NCBI RefSeq assembly: GCF_026011795.1
Contig: NZ_BRVS01000032.1
Location: 1 to 41,890, forward strand
DNA length: 41,890 nucleotides
Direction: 5' to 3'
DNA from: Arthrobacter mangrovi
Lineage (GTDB): Bacteria; Actinomycetota; Actinomycetes; Actinomycetales; Micrococcaceae
Positions 1-10,503 of this stretch are shown here, in pieces. Position 1 is the stretch's first letter. Each line of letters opens with the position of its first letter. The notes below the pieces were generated by a model, which ran no database searches, was not told where the DNA came from, and saw only the letters and a program-made list of their open reading frames with translations. Both the position numbers and the translations under genes were made by a program.

Positions 1-900
1 CTGCGCGCCGACGTCCTCGCCGACCTCTGCCTCCAACCCCCAAGCGCCGCCGCTGCCGCCGCGCACGCAGGCGGGCCGGGCGAGGCTTTCGGGCTGGGCG
101 AGAACGGCACCGCCTTAGGCACCGGCGGCGGCACGGCTTTCGGGCCTTTCAACGGACAGGGCGCCGCGTTCGGCCTTACCGCCGATGCGACCGAGGACGA
201 TGCCGGACAGGGCGCCGCGTTCGGCGTCGCCGCCGGTACCGGCGGTCCCGCTGATATCGCCTCGGCTGCTGTGGGGCAGGGCGGGCTTTTCGACCCGCAG
301 GCCGACGAGGCTGCCGGAGCAGCGGGCCGGGGCATCCACGAAACGTGGGGCGGCGGGAACGTGAAGGCGTTCGTCGCGGTGACGATCCCGCTGGCCACCG
401 CCGCCGGCGGCGACGAACCCGGCGAACTGGCCGGGTACGGGCCGATCCCGCCCGACATGGCCCGCCGGATCGCCGGGCTGGCGAAGTCCTGGCTGCCGGT
501 CATCACCGACGAACACGACAAAGCCGTGATCGTGGCCCGCGAGATGCGCCACCCGCCCGAATGGCTCAAACGCGAAATCCGGCTACGCGACGGGACCTGC
601 CGCGGGCTGGGCTGCCGCACCCACTGGAAGCACTGCGAACTCGACCACACCCTGGCCTGGGAACACGGCGGCAAAACCGAACTCGATAACCTCGCCCTGC
701 GCTGCAAACCGGATCATCTGGCCAAACACAACGACGACTGGCACACCACCCAGGAGCCCCACGGCGTCATCCGCCACCAAACCAGGACCGGCCAAACCTA
801 CACCAGCTACCCCGACGGCTCCTGGATCAGCCACGGCCTCCAACCACCCCCGCCCCCGCCACCAGACCCCTACAACGACACCACCCCACCACCCTTCTGA
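1..900 (+). CDS. DUF222 / HNH endonuclease domain protein (3' part)
   Basis: The frame is open from the first base to the TGA at 898-900, so the start lies outside the window. The opening residues (LRADVLADLCL) match the end of the DUF222 region that precedes the nuclease domain in this actinobacterial family. A Gly/Ala-rich linker follows (about residues 15-115), then a C-terminal HNH domain. That domain has a Cys pair in GTCRGLGC and in HCELDH, the CELDHTLAWEHGG core, DNLALRC, and a final HLAKHNDDWH. These residues fit a metal-dependent nuclease fold. The protein ends in a proline-rich tail. Such genes occur in many copies in Arthrobacter-type genomes and are often linked to mobile or variable regions. 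Their biological role is not settled. The linker contains a 51-bp-period repeat (separate entry). Confidence 0.88.
   Translation: MRADVLADLCLQPPSAAAAAAHAGGPGEAFGLGENGTALGTGGGTAFGPFNGQGAAFGLTADATEDDAGQGAAFGVAAGTGGPADIASAAVGQGGLFDPQADEAAGAAGRGIHETWGGGNVKAFVAVTIPLATAAGGDEPGELAGYGPIPPDMARRIAGLAKSWLPVITDEHDKAVIVAREMRHPPEWLKREIRLRDGTCRGLGCRTHWKHCELDHTLAWEHGGKTELDNLALRCKPDHLAKHNDDWHTTQEPHGVIRHQTRTGQTYTSYPDGSWISHGLQPPPPPPPDPYNDTTPPPF
154..225 (+). repeat. 51-bp-period repeat in the nuclease linker
   Basis: A 21-base segment starting at 154 recurs exactly at 205. Both copies are in frame and encode the peptide GQGAAFG. The 17-residue period lies in the low-complexity linker between the DUF222 and HNH parts, so it looks like in-frame linker expansion. 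Confidence 0.7.
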
Positions 901-949
901 AGCGCGGGAGGTGTCCGGCGCTAAAACCCTCGCGCCGGTGCCCGGCGGT

Positions 950-977
950 CCGGAGGCGGCAAGTCTGCCGCCTCCGG
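950..977 (+). terminator. Hairpin downstream of the HNH gene
   Basis: A perfect 12-bp stem (950-961 with 966-977) and a 4-base loop lie 50 bases after the HNH stop codon. There is no T-tract, as is common in very GC-rich actinobacteria. The rest of the 901-1424 gap shows no convincing gene. Its other content is the heat-shock promoter region at the right end. Confidence 0.55.
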
Positions 978-1326
978 GGCACTAAGTCTCCGGCGCCAGC
1001 ATGCGCGGACAGACCTCCTAGCCCGGATGTATCGCCCGCGAGTTCGCAGGCATTCGTTCGCTGGACTGGCCCTGGCGCAGACCGCGGAGCTCAGCAGCGA
1101 TGTGCGGGAGTTCGCCCCGGTCGGCAAAGGCCTGTCGACAAAGGCCGGTCGGCGTAGCCGCGGAAAGCTCGATTCAGGCAATGGGGCAGGCGCTCCATGC
1201 GCGTCGCGCTGGCGCCGCCGTTTCACGTTCGTACCGCTGCCCGATGCCGTCCTTTCAGGCCCCCGGCAGGAAGGAACCCGCGGTCGCAAACTCATGCCGG
1301 GAATAAAGCCGCTGACCGAGCGTTGA

Positions 1327-1347
1327 CTTGAGTGTAACTTGCTCAAG
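1327..1347 (+). promoter_or_regulatory. HAIR element 1 (HspR operator)
   Basis: CTTGAGT, 7 bases, then GCTCAAG. This matches the HspR-associated inverted repeat consensus CTTGAGT-N7-ACTCAAG at all but one position. It overlaps the putative -35 region of the downstream Clp gene, so a bound HspR repressor would block RNA polymerase. Confidence 0.82.
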
Positions 1348-1368
1348 TTTGAGCGGATGCGGAATAAT
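1339..1368 (+). promoter_or_regulatory. Candidate promoter of the Clp gene
   Basis: TTGCTC (1339-1344) and AATAAT (1363-1368) are separated by 18 bases and sit between the two HAIR elements. Transcription would start near 1375, just before the second operator. The assignment rests on hexamer similarity and on the operator arrangement. Confidence 0.5.
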
Positions 1369-1387
1369 CTCTGGCACAACGCGTTAA

Positions 1388-1408
1388 CTTGAGTCGAAGG
1401 CACTCAAG
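1388..1408 (+). promoter_or_regulatory. HAIR element 2 (HspR operator, perfect consensus)
   Basis: CTTGAGT-N7-ACTCAAG with every consensus base present. It ends 16 bases before the ATG, just before the AGGAGG ribosome binding site. The arms could also pair in the mRNA, but the exact consensus makes an HspR site the best reading. Confidence 0.88.
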
Positions 1409-1424
1409 CCAAACAGGAGGATAT

Positions 1425-4088
<2,664 letters not shown>

Positions 4089-4136
4089 TCCGGACCGAGC
4101 CGGAGTCGCTGACTAGCGGCGTCCGGCGGGCGCAAT

Positions 4137-4182
4137 AGCCGGGCCGGCCGGGAAGACCTTGCTCTTCCCGGCCGGCCCGGCT
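4137..4182 (+). terminator. Strong terminator after the Clp gene
   Basis: A perfect 20-bp stem (4137-4156 with 4163-4182) with a 6-base loop, about 50 bases past the Clp stop. It is also positioned to stop leftward transcription from the transporter remnant, so it is probably bidirectional. Confidence 0.85.
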
Positions 4183-4238
4183 TCGTATTGTCCGGCGTGC
4201 TGCGAGCCACGCTGCCTTTGCCAGCGGTGCTGCCTTTG

Positions 4239-4712
4239 CTAGTCGTCGCTGCCCTTGACAGACGGGCCGCGCTTGACCGGCAGGTCCTTCAGGCGGGCGT
4301 GCCGGAAAGCGGTGAACTCGTGGTCCCGCCGGAGCTCGATGATCAGCGAGGCCCCCAGCAGCGCGACGATCAGGGTGAAGGGCAGGGCGGACAGCATCGC
4401 CGCCTGCTGTAATGCCGTCAGGCCGCCGACCACCAGCAGCAGGACCGCGCAGGCGCCGGTGAGGCCGCCCCACATGACGAGCACGGGCTTGCCGGGATCC
4501 AGCGTTCCCTTGGAGGAGAGCATGCTCAGGACGAAGGTGTTGGCATCCGCCCCGGAGATGAAGAACAGGGCCACCAGGAGCACGGTTGCGATAGCCGTGA
4601 GCTGGACCAGGGGCAGGTTCTCCAGCATGGCGAAGAAGGCGGAATTGATGTCCCGCGTCCGGACCTCATGGTGCTCCGCCACACGCATGTCCACCCCGCC
4701 GACGAACCCGAG
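4239..4712 (-). pseudogene. BCCT-family transporter, C-terminal remnant
   Basis: The minus-strand frame encodes about 155 residues typical of the C-terminal end of betaine/choline/carnitine transporters. It has SAFFAMLENLPL, a helix leading into LFFISGADANTFVLSMLS (the conserved Asp/Ser-containing region), MWGGLTGACAVLLLVVGG, and a final helix with a charged tail. A complete transporter has about 500-600 residues and 12 membrane helices; only the last three or so remain. The open frame continues upstream to 4973, but there it is only the antisense of the neighbouring monooxygenase remnant. The 5' end is therefore broken, at roughly 4690-4730. It is probably not functional. Confidence 0.85.
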
Positions 4713-5057
4713 GGATGGCGCCGCCCTGCCGAGGGCATCCAGAAGTTCTACCGCACGTTCGATGCCTGGTTCGGAAACAAGACCACCCCGAAGAACGGCT
4801 TCCTCGAGCCCAGCCCGGTCGGGAAGTTTGCCGGGCGGCCCGAATTCACGCCGGAGTCCCTCCACAAGACCGCGATAATCGGAACGCCCGAGGAAATCAT
4901 CGAGCGCCTGCGCCACTACGAAGCCCTCGGCGTAACCGAGTTCAGCCTCTGGTCCGACAACACCCTGACCCACGAGGAGAAGAAGCGCTCCCTCGAGCTC
5001 TTCATCGAGCAGGTCGTGCCGGCCTTCCAGGAGCAGCCCGCATCCGCGGCACGTTGA
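4713..5057 (+). pseudogene. LLM-class flavin-dependent oxidoreductase, C-terminal remnant
   Basis: The plus-strand frame from about 4728 to the TGA at 5055-5057 encodes AEGIQKFYRTFDAWFG, then IIGTPEEIIERLRHYEALGV and EFSLWSDN. These match the C-terminal part of luciferase-like flavin monooxygenases, whose TPE(E/D)I.ERL segment precedes the last barrel strands. The family is normally about 300-380 residues and only about 110 remain. No plausible start or promoter precedes the homology, because the sequence to the left is antisense transporter remnant. The break is uncertain by about 30 bases. Confidence 0.82.
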
Positions 5058-5099
5058 ACATGGACCTCCGCGGCATCATGCAATAGCGCAGGAACCATG

Positions 5100-5141
5100 T
5101 CAGCGGCGGCCGATTTCTCGTTGAGAGCCGGCCGCCGCTGA
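5100..5141. terminator. Bidirectional terminator
   Basis: A perfect 13-bp stem (5100-5112 with 5129-5141) between the convergent monooxygenase remnant and the CarD-like gene. Confidence 0.7.
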
Positions 5142-5160
5142 TCCGATTCCTGGACGGAGC

Positions 5161-5661
5161 CTAAACTGCCGCCAAATGGCTGGCCATCACGCCGTCGAGG
5201 ACCCGCTCCGCCTCCTCGTCCGCAATGCCCGTGGCGAGGCCGATCTCCGTCACGAGCGGCTTCCGGGCATACCGCAGCATCTCCTTCTCGGCATGCGACA
5301 TGGTGCCCTTGGCCTCCAGCCGGCGGCTTAGGTCGCGCACGAGGCCGGCCACGATGTAGATGTCGCCGGTCCGCAGCCGCTCCTGGTTGTCCTTGAACCG
5401 GCGCGACCACTGGTTGTCCTCCGGCCGTGACGGTCCGCGGAGCACCTCGAACAGCTTCTCCAGCCCGTCCGCGTCGAGGACCGGACGCAGGCCGACCACA
5501 TCCGCGCTGTCCACCGGCACCCCGACGGTGAGATTGGTGTCGTGCACCTCGAGCAGGACGTAGCTGCATTGAATGTCCCTGAGGGGCCTGGTTTTGATGG
5601 CCCGAACGGTTGCGGGACCGTGGTGGGGATGGACAATTGTCTGGCCTTCGGCAAAACGCAT
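5161..5661 (-). CDS. CarD-family RNA polymerase-binding regulator
   Basis: A 166-residue protein with the CarD architecture. The N-terminal Tudor-like RNA polymerase interaction domain has VHPHHGPATVRAI and then the V-P-x-D-x-x-D-V-V-G-L-R-P pattern. The helical DNA-binding half contains NQWSRRFKDNQERLRTGD and KEMLRYARKPLVTEI. CarD proteins bind the polymerase beta subunit and stabilise open promoter complexes. The ATG at 5661 follows GAGGA, and homology starts there; the longer frame to 5811 adds unrelated residues. The sequence departs from typical Arthrobacter CarD as I recall it (HPHHG for YPHHG, many substitutions), so this may be a second, specialised copy. It has its own terminator and a long leader. 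Confidence 0.88.
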   Translation of the reverse strand: MRFAEGQTIVHPHHGPATVRAIKTRPLRDIQCSYVLLEVHDTNLTVGVPVDSADVVGLRPVLDADGLEKLFEVLRGPSRPEDNQWSRRFKDNQERLRTGDIYIVAGLVRDLSRRLEAKGTMSHAEKEMLRYARKPLVTEIGLATGIADEEAERVLDGVMASHLAAV

Positions 5662-5850
5662 TGCGTTCCTCTTCGTGTAAACGAAGCCACTCTCGACATC
5701 GGCGGGCACCAGAAGGTAACTCGCGCTCGATGGTCGTCCCACCCCGCAGACGGACGGCGGAGCCGACGGAACAGGGATCCGGTGGGCGCGCGGACAGCCT
5801 CGCGCCCACATGGGTGGGCACGCTTCCGGCCGCGAGCTTGGCTCCTCCTA

Positions 5851-5887
5851 TTATCCCACCCAGTGGGCACATGTTCCTGTGGGATAA
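5851..5887. promoter_or_regulatory. Inverted repeat upstream of the CarD-like gene
   Basis: TTATCCCAC (5851-5859) and GTGGGATAA (5879-5887) form a perfect 9-bp inverted repeat with 19 bases between the arms. It lies in the 342-base gap between the divergent CarD-like gene and the small gene at 6004. It could be an operator or a hairpin in a leader. I see nothing else convincing in this gap. Confidence 0.4.
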
Positions 5888-6003
5888 CCGTGGCGGGAGG
5901 CACCGGCGTCGCGGGTTGCACCGCAGGTTAAGCCGCGGCTAAAGCTGGCCAAAGTGGAACAACCGGGTGGAATATCCGGGCTGCCGGGGAGACACTACTG
6001 ACC

Positions 6004-6177
6004 ATGAGCAGGCACATCCTGGACGTCCTGGTCAGGGCCGAGGAAGAGATGATTTTCCTCGGCCCCGACCATCCCTCCTACGCATTGCTGGCCGAGTTGG
6101 TCTCCTCGGTGCGGAGTGCGTGGCAGGAGGGTTACGAGTCCGGACGCCACGGCGCGTCGGCCAACCCGTACGAGTAG
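6004..6177 (+). CDS. Small hypothetical protein (57 aa)
   Basis: ATG at 6004 to TAG at 6175-6177. The product is acidic and helical at its N-terminus (ILDVLVRAEEEM), followed by YALLAELVSSVRSAWQEGYESG and a short tail ending NPYE. Codon third positions are G/C-biased like genuine genes here, and the W-Q-E-G-Y-E-S-G segment resembles short conserved actinobacterial proteins of unknown function. A GGGGAGA about 14 bases upstream may be the ribosome binding site. I assign no function. Confidence 0.55.
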   Translation: MSRHILDVLVRAEEEMIFLGPDHPSYALLAELVSSVRSAWQEGYESGRHGASANPYE

Positions 6178-6291
6178 GCGCGGCTGCCCCACCTACCTTT
6201 CCTGCCCTTCCCTGCCTGGTTCCGTGCCGCCACGCGGGCACGACGACGGTGCTCCCCGAACGTATTCAGGTCACCGGCGTACGGTGGGAGG

Positions 6292-6558
6292 GTGGAGGAG
6301 ATCGTGGAGTTCCTGCTCGCGCGGATCGCCGAAGACGAAGCCAATGTCAGGTCCTGGGCCGAGGCCGCCTCCGTTCCGGTGCTTGACCGGGCGCTCGCCG
6401 AGTGCGAGGCCAAGCGGCGGCTGATCCGGCATGTCCGGCAGCTGGCCGGGCACCGCTGCGAGGACGCGGGCCTGCTGACGCTGCTCCAGATCATGGCCCT
6501 GCCCTATGTCGGCCACCCCGCCTACCGCGAACGCTGGCGTCCGGCCGGCCGGCCTTAG
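6292..6558 (+). CDS. DUF6221 family protein
   Basis: An 88-residue protein with a GTG start at 6292 preceded by GGTGGGAGG. It starts VEEIVEFLLARIAEDE, has a central A-x-C-E-A-K-R-R-L-I helix and ends LPYVGHPAYRERWRP. This layout (acidic helix, R-x-x-x-E-x-K-R-R-x-x, terminal HPxYRxxW) fits DUF6221, small actinobacterial proteins of unknown function that are common in phage and accessory DNA. It precedes the exonuclease gene with a short gap, so the two may share a transcript. Confidence 0.72.
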   Translation: MEEIVEFLLARIAEDEANVRSWAEAASVPVLDRALAECEAKRRLIRHVRQLAGHRCEDAGLLTLLQIMALPYVGHPAYRERWRPAGRP

Positions 6559-6608
6559 GTGATGCTCCAAGCGGTGCCGGAAGGAGCCGGTAGTCCCGCG
6601 CGCCGGCC

Positions 6609-7625
6609 GTGCGTGAGAAGATCGCGTACGTGACCGATCGACTGATGCTCCTCGACACTGCGTCGCTCTACTTCCGCGCTTTCCACGGCGTGCCGGACAG
6701 CCTCAAGGCACCGGACGGGACCCCGGTGAACGCCGTCCGCGGCCTCCTCGACATTATTGCCCGGCTCGTCACCGACTTCCGGCCGGCCCGATTGGTCGCC
6801 TGCTGGGACGACGACTGGCGCCCGGGGTGGCGCGTCGACCTGCTCCCTACCTATAAGGCGCACCGGGTCGCGAAGGCCGTCCCTGGCGGAGTCGATGTGG
6901 AGGAGACCCCGCCCGGCCTGGTCGCGCAGCTGCCGCTCCTGCGCGAAGTGCTGGACGCTCTGGACATCACGGTGAGCGGGGCCGCGGAGCACGAGGCCGA
7001 CGACGTCATTGGCAGCCTGGCATCCCAGGCGGCCATGCCGGTCGACATCGTCACCGGCGACCGGGACCTCTTCCAGCTCGTCGACGATGCACGCGATGTG
7101 CGCGTCATCTACACGGCCCGCGGCATGAGCAAGCTTGAGACGGTGACTGATGCGACGGTCGTCGGCAAGTACGGCGTGCTGCCGGTGCAGTACGCCGACT
7201 ACGCCGCCCTGCGCGGCGACGCTTCGGACGGGCTGCCCGGCGTCTCCGGAATCGGCGAGAAGACCGCGGCCAAGCTCCTCCAGGAATTCGTGGATCTGGA
7301 CGGAATCATCGCGGCAAGCTCGGATCCGGACGCGGCGATGTCGGCCACGATCCGCACGAAGCTGACGGCCGCCGGGGACTACCTCGCCGCGGCGCCCAAA
7401 GTAGTGCAGGTGGTCCGGGACCTCGGCCTGGGCGACTTCGACGCCGCCATCCGGCCCCTCGGCGCGGAACAGCTCGACCGGGTCGAGCGGCTCGGCAGGG
7501 AGCACAACCTGGGTGGATCCGTGCACCGCGTGCTTCGTGCCCTCGGAAACGAGCCTGCGCAGAACAAGACAGTGCAGAACGAGCCGGCCCAGAACCAACC
7601 GGCGCAGGACGGGACTGCCCGATAG
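6609..7625 (+). CDS. 5'-3' exonuclease (FEN / polymerase I exonuclease-domain type)
   Basis: A stand-alone homologue of the 5' nuclease domain of DNA polymerase I. It would remove 5' flaps or RNA primers in repair and replication. Metal-site motifs run in order: LMLLDTASLYFRAF, a helical arch with CWDDDWRPGWR and LLPTYKAHR, EHEADDVIGSLA, VTGDRDLFQLVDD, then the helix-3-turn-helix ALRGDASDGLPGVSGIGEKT and AKLL. Length (338 residues) is slightly above family average because of a Gln/Asn/Pro-rich tail repeating (Q)NEPAQN. Three in-frame starts are possible: GTG 6609, GTG 6630 and ATG 6645. The protein family usually begins near LMLLDTA, so the true start may be 6630. Confidence 0.9.
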   Translation: MREKIAYVTDRLMLLDTASLYFRAFHGVPDSLKAPDGTPVNAVRGLLDIIARLVTDFRPARLVACWDDDWRPGWRVDLLPTYKAHRVAKAVPGGVDVEETPPGLVAQLPLLREVLDALDITVSGAAEHEADDVIGSLASQAAMPVDIVTGDRDLFQLVDDARDVRVIYTARGMSKLETVTDATVVGKYGVLPVQYADYAALRGDASDGLPGVSGIGEKTAAKLLQEFVDLDGIIAASSDPDAAMSATIRTKLTAAGDYLAAAPKVVQVVRDLGLGDFDAAIRPLGAEQLDRVERLGREHNLGGSVHRVLRALGNEPAQNKTVQNEPAQNQPAQDGTAR

Positions 7626-7696
7626 GCCGGACGGACCGCCGTCCTCTGGATACGAAAGCTAATAGATCCAGCTGAACTCGGCAGCCCGGCCTGGAC

Positions 7697-7732
7697 GCGA
7701 GCGCCCGGCCGGAAGACCGGCCGGGCGCTCGC
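7697..7732. terminator. Bidirectional terminator
   Basis: A perfect 16-bp stem (7697-7712 with 7717-7732) with a 4-base loop, between the convergent exonuclease and Ig-repeat protein genes. Confidence 0.82.
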
Positions 7733-7757
7733 AGCGGTGATCGTCAGCAGGTGATCG

Positions 7758-10214
7758 TCAGTAGATGGCCGACGTTGCCGCGGAGTACTTCGACACGCTG
7801 GTGTAGCCGGCCTTGCTGCCCGTGACCCGGACCTTGATCGCCTGCCCCTTGTCGGCGGCGGCGAGCTTATAGGTCTGGTACGTGGCGCCGCTGATCGCCG
7901 TGGTCCCGCGGTACCACTGGTACTTCAGCGTCACCGGCGCCGGACCCCAGGTGCCCGGGTTGGCCGTCAGCGTGTAGCCGACCTTCTTGGTCCCCGTGAT
8001 CGTCGGCGTCGGCGCGGTCAGCGTCCCGGCAACAACCGCAGTGGTCGCGGCCGAGTACCTGGACACGCTGGTGTAGCCGGCCTTGCTGCCCGTGACCCGG
8101 ACCTTGATCGCCTGCCCCTTGTCGGCGGCGGCGAGCTTGTACGTCTGGTACGTGGCCCCGCTGATCGCCGTGGTCCCGCGGTACCACTGGTACTTCAGCG
8201 TCACCGGCGCCGGACCCCACGTGCCCGGGTTGGCCGTCAGCGTGTAGCCGACCTTCTTGGTCCCCGTGATCGTCGGCGTCGGCGCGGTCAGCGTCCCGGC
8301 AACAACCGCCGACGTGGCCGCGGAGGTTTTGGCCGCCGTCGCATAGCCGGTCTTGGAACCGGTGACCCGGACGGTCATCGTCTTGGCGAGATCGGCCGAG
8401 GTGAGGGTGTAGGTCGAGGCTGTGGCGCCGGTGATGGCTTCCCCGCTGCGGTACCACTGGTACTTCAGCGTCACCGGCGCCGGACCCCAGCTGCCGGGGG
8501 CTGCCGTGAGCTTAGAGCCGACCTTCGCCGTGCCCGTGATCGTCGGCGTCGGCGCGGTCAGCGTCCCGGCGACGACGGCGGCGCTGGTCGCCTGCCCGGT
8601 GTAGGGGCCGAGCGGCCAGTCGTAGGCGCTGACGCGAACCGTGATCTTCTTGCCGAAGTCCGCCGGTGCGATGTCGAACGTCTTGCCGTAGCTGCGGTCG
8701 TCGCGAACGCCGTTGACGTACCATTCGTAGCTCTCGCCGTACTCCGGGGCGGGCGTCAAGGTGCCGAAGTCGGCAGTCAGGCGCTGTCCGACGGCTGCCT
8801 TGCCGGTGAGGGTGAGCGGTTTCGAGGCGGTGATGGCTTCCGCCCCGGCAGTGCCGGCGTGTGCCGAGCTCGTATACGAGACGTAGCCGTCCTTGCTTCC
8901 TGTGACTTCGGCAATCAGGTCGTAGCCGTTGTCGGCGGAGGTCACGGTGTAGTCGCTCCCGGTGGCTCCGGGAATGTCCGTCGTCGTAGAGCCCTTGGCC
9001 CGGACCCACTGGTAGGCCAGCGTGACGGGGGCCGGTCCCCAGATCCCCGGGTCGACGGAAAGCGTCTGGCCGACCTGGGCCGAACCGTAGGCGAAGGGTT
9101 CGCTGGCTTCAAGCGACCGCCCCTCGACCGCCATCTGCACCGCGGCCTTGACCCGCTGCCCGTCCACCGCGGTGATGACCTTGGCGGTGTCCGCCGAGGC
9201 CGAATTGTCGTAGCACTCCGCCTTGTAGCGGAATTCACGCGGGGTGATGTACGAACCGTAGTGGGTGTCCGAGAAGCAGAACTTGTACTTCTTGCCGGGG
9301 GTCAAGCGCCAATAGACCTTGCCGTCGACGTCGCTCATTAGCGGCCCCATCTGGGGGCCATCCCAGGCAGCCGTGGACTCGTTGTAGACCAGCGGCGTGT
9401 AGCCCACGTCGGCAAGCGGCGCGCCTGCATCGTCAGTCAACGTTGCTTCGAAGACGGACTCGGGAACCATGGTGAAGTCGGCGTTGGTCCAGTTCGCGCC
9501 AGCCGGCACAATGATTGCCCCGCCGCCGATGACGGCCTTGGTGCCGTCCCAGGACATCTGCTTGTAGAGCTGCCGGCCGGATTCGTCGGACGCGGTGATG
9601 CTCGTGCTGCCCGGCGGAATCTTGGCCAGGGTATAGGCGCCGTTGGCATCCGTGGTGGTGTAGGAGCCCTGTCCGCCTTCCTCGGGGTTGGCATTGATCG
9701 AGATGCCGGCCAGCGGCTGGCCGGCCTGGTCGGTCACCCTGCCGGCCATTTTTCCGTAGGCCTCGAGCTGGGGATTGAGGGTCAGCGTCGGGACGGCATC
9801 CGACACGGTCACCGGGTCGGCGGACGTGGGATGTGTGTGGTTCTGGTGCCATTCGTCCGCGTACGTGTTTTCACACGAGCTGCTGCAGCTGATCCAGAGG
9901 TTGTAGGAGCCGGCGGGGACGGTGAAGCTATAGGTTCCGTCCGGTGCGCTCCAGCTGCCGCCGACGTTATCGCTTTGCCAGTCCGTGGTGTAGGCGCCTA
10001 CCCAGACATCGCCGAGTGCGGCCGGAGTGCCGGAAGGGGAAGCCTTGCCGGTCACCTTGCCCTTGATGGTGTAGGTGGCGGCGCTGGCCGGCATGGCTCC
10101 GGCCAGCAGGAGGACGGCCGCGAGGACGGCGGCCAGCGCCCCGGCGACAAGGCGCGCCGGAGCGGGCAGGGGCCTGCCGGCCCCCGGCGTGCCCGTGGAG
10201 AGGGACTGAGACAT
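7758..10214 (-). CDS. Secreted carboxypeptidase-regulatory-like / Ig-like repeat protein
   Basis: An 818-residue exported protein. Residues 1-45 form a signal peptide with a long Ala/Leu core ending MPASA-A. Three beta-sandwich modules of the carboxypeptidase-regulatory or CNA-B type follow at about 46-365 (GKVTGKASPSGTPAALGDV; GRVTDQAGQPLAGISI; ATLTDDAGAPLADV). Two divergent Ig-like modules (about 370-548) come next, then three 90-residue repeats to the C-terminus. Each repeat has G.(K/A)VG..LTA.PG(T/S)WGPAPVTLKYQWYR and a TVRVTGSK..Y segment. No sortase motif, anchor helix or catalytic motif is visible, so a structural or adhesive role at the cell surface is likely. The ATG at 10214 follows AAGGAAT. 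It is transcribed divergently from the subtilisin gene. Confidence 0.88.
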   Translation of the reverse strand: MSQSLSTGTPGAGRPLPAPARLVAGALAAVLAAVLLLAGAMPASAATYTIKGKVTGKASPSGTPAALGDVWVGAYTTDWQSDNVGGSWSAPDGTYSFTVPAGSYNLWISCSSSCENTYADEWHQNHTHPTSADPVTVSDAVPTLTLNPQLEAYGKMAGRVTDQAGQPLAGISINANPEEGGQGSYTTTDANGAYTLAKIPPGSTSITASDESGRQLYKQMSWDGTKAVIGGGAIIVPAGANWTNADFTMVPESVFEATLTDDAGAPLADVGYTPLVYNESTAAWDGPQMGPLMSDVDGKVYWRLTPGKKYKFCFSDTHYGSYITPREFRYKAECYDNSASADTAKVITAVDGQRVKAAVQMAVEGRSLEASEPFAYGSAQVGQTLSVDPGIWGPAPVTLAYQWVRAKGSTTTDIPGATGSDYTVTSADNGYDLIAEVTGSKDGYVSYTSSAHAGTAGAEAITASKPLTLTGKAAVGQRLTADFGTLTPAPEYGESYEWYVNGVRDDRSYGKTFDIAPADFGKKITVRVSAYDWPLGPYTGQATSAAVVAGTLTAPTPTITGTAKVGSKLTAAPGSWGPAPVTLKYQWYRSGEAITGATASTYTLTSADLAKTMTVRVTGSKTGYATAAKTSAATSAVVAGTLTAPTPTITGTKKVGYTLTANPGTWGPAPVTLKYQWYRGTTAISGATYQTYKLAAADKGQAIKVRVTGSKAGYTSVSRYSAATTAVVAGTLTAPTPTITGTKKVGYTLTANPGTWGPAPVTLKYQWYRGTTAISGATYQTYKLAAADKGQAIKVRVTGSKAGYTSVSKYSAATSAIY
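7761..8570 (-). repeat. Three 270-bp in-frame repeats
   Basis: Three 90-codon units fill residues 549-818 and end exactly at the stop codon. The two units nearest the C-terminus are almost identical in DNA: about four differences over the roughly 230 bases I compared, all synonymous. The third unit (about 8301-8570) is clearly more diverged. This indicates a recent duplication of one Ig-like module. Confidence 0.9.
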
Positions 10215-10401
10215 GGTTGGTTATTCCTTTACCCCATAAGAATGCGAGAAGCCGATTGGCTCAATCGCATAGTAGTGCGGGCCAGGACCGGCGGCCATGG
10301 GGAGAACTCCCCCGCACCCAGTGGCCGGACTCGTGTCAAGAGCAGCCGGCCCTATGCGCTGCCCCGGGGACGGATTGCGGGCGGGTTCGTGGTTAAACCT
10401 T

Positions 10402-10429
10402 TTTTCACCTTCCGTGGCCGTCCTACACT
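10402..10429 (+). promoter_or_regulatory. Candidate promoter of the subtilisin gene
   Basis: TTTTCA (10402-10407), a 16-base spacer and TACACT (10424-10429), about 75 bases before the start codon in the divergent 289-base gap. This rests on hexamer similarity only. Confidence 0.35.
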
Positions 10430-10503
10430 GGCGGCGTCCGGCCTGCCTTCCGGGGCAGGGCCGGTCCGCATTTCTTTCCCCGCCGAGCCCACTTGGAGGT
10501 CGC

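Noticed and set aside
1027-1326. Short plus-strand open frame in the 901-1424 gap
   Set aside because: No ribosome binding site, no homology that I recognise and ordinary composition; it lies just before the heat-shock promoter.
4239-4973. Single intact 244-residue membrane protein
   Set aside because: Only the C-terminal 155 residues match a transporter; the rest is antisense to the monooxygenase remnant, so it is a chimeric open frame over a scar.
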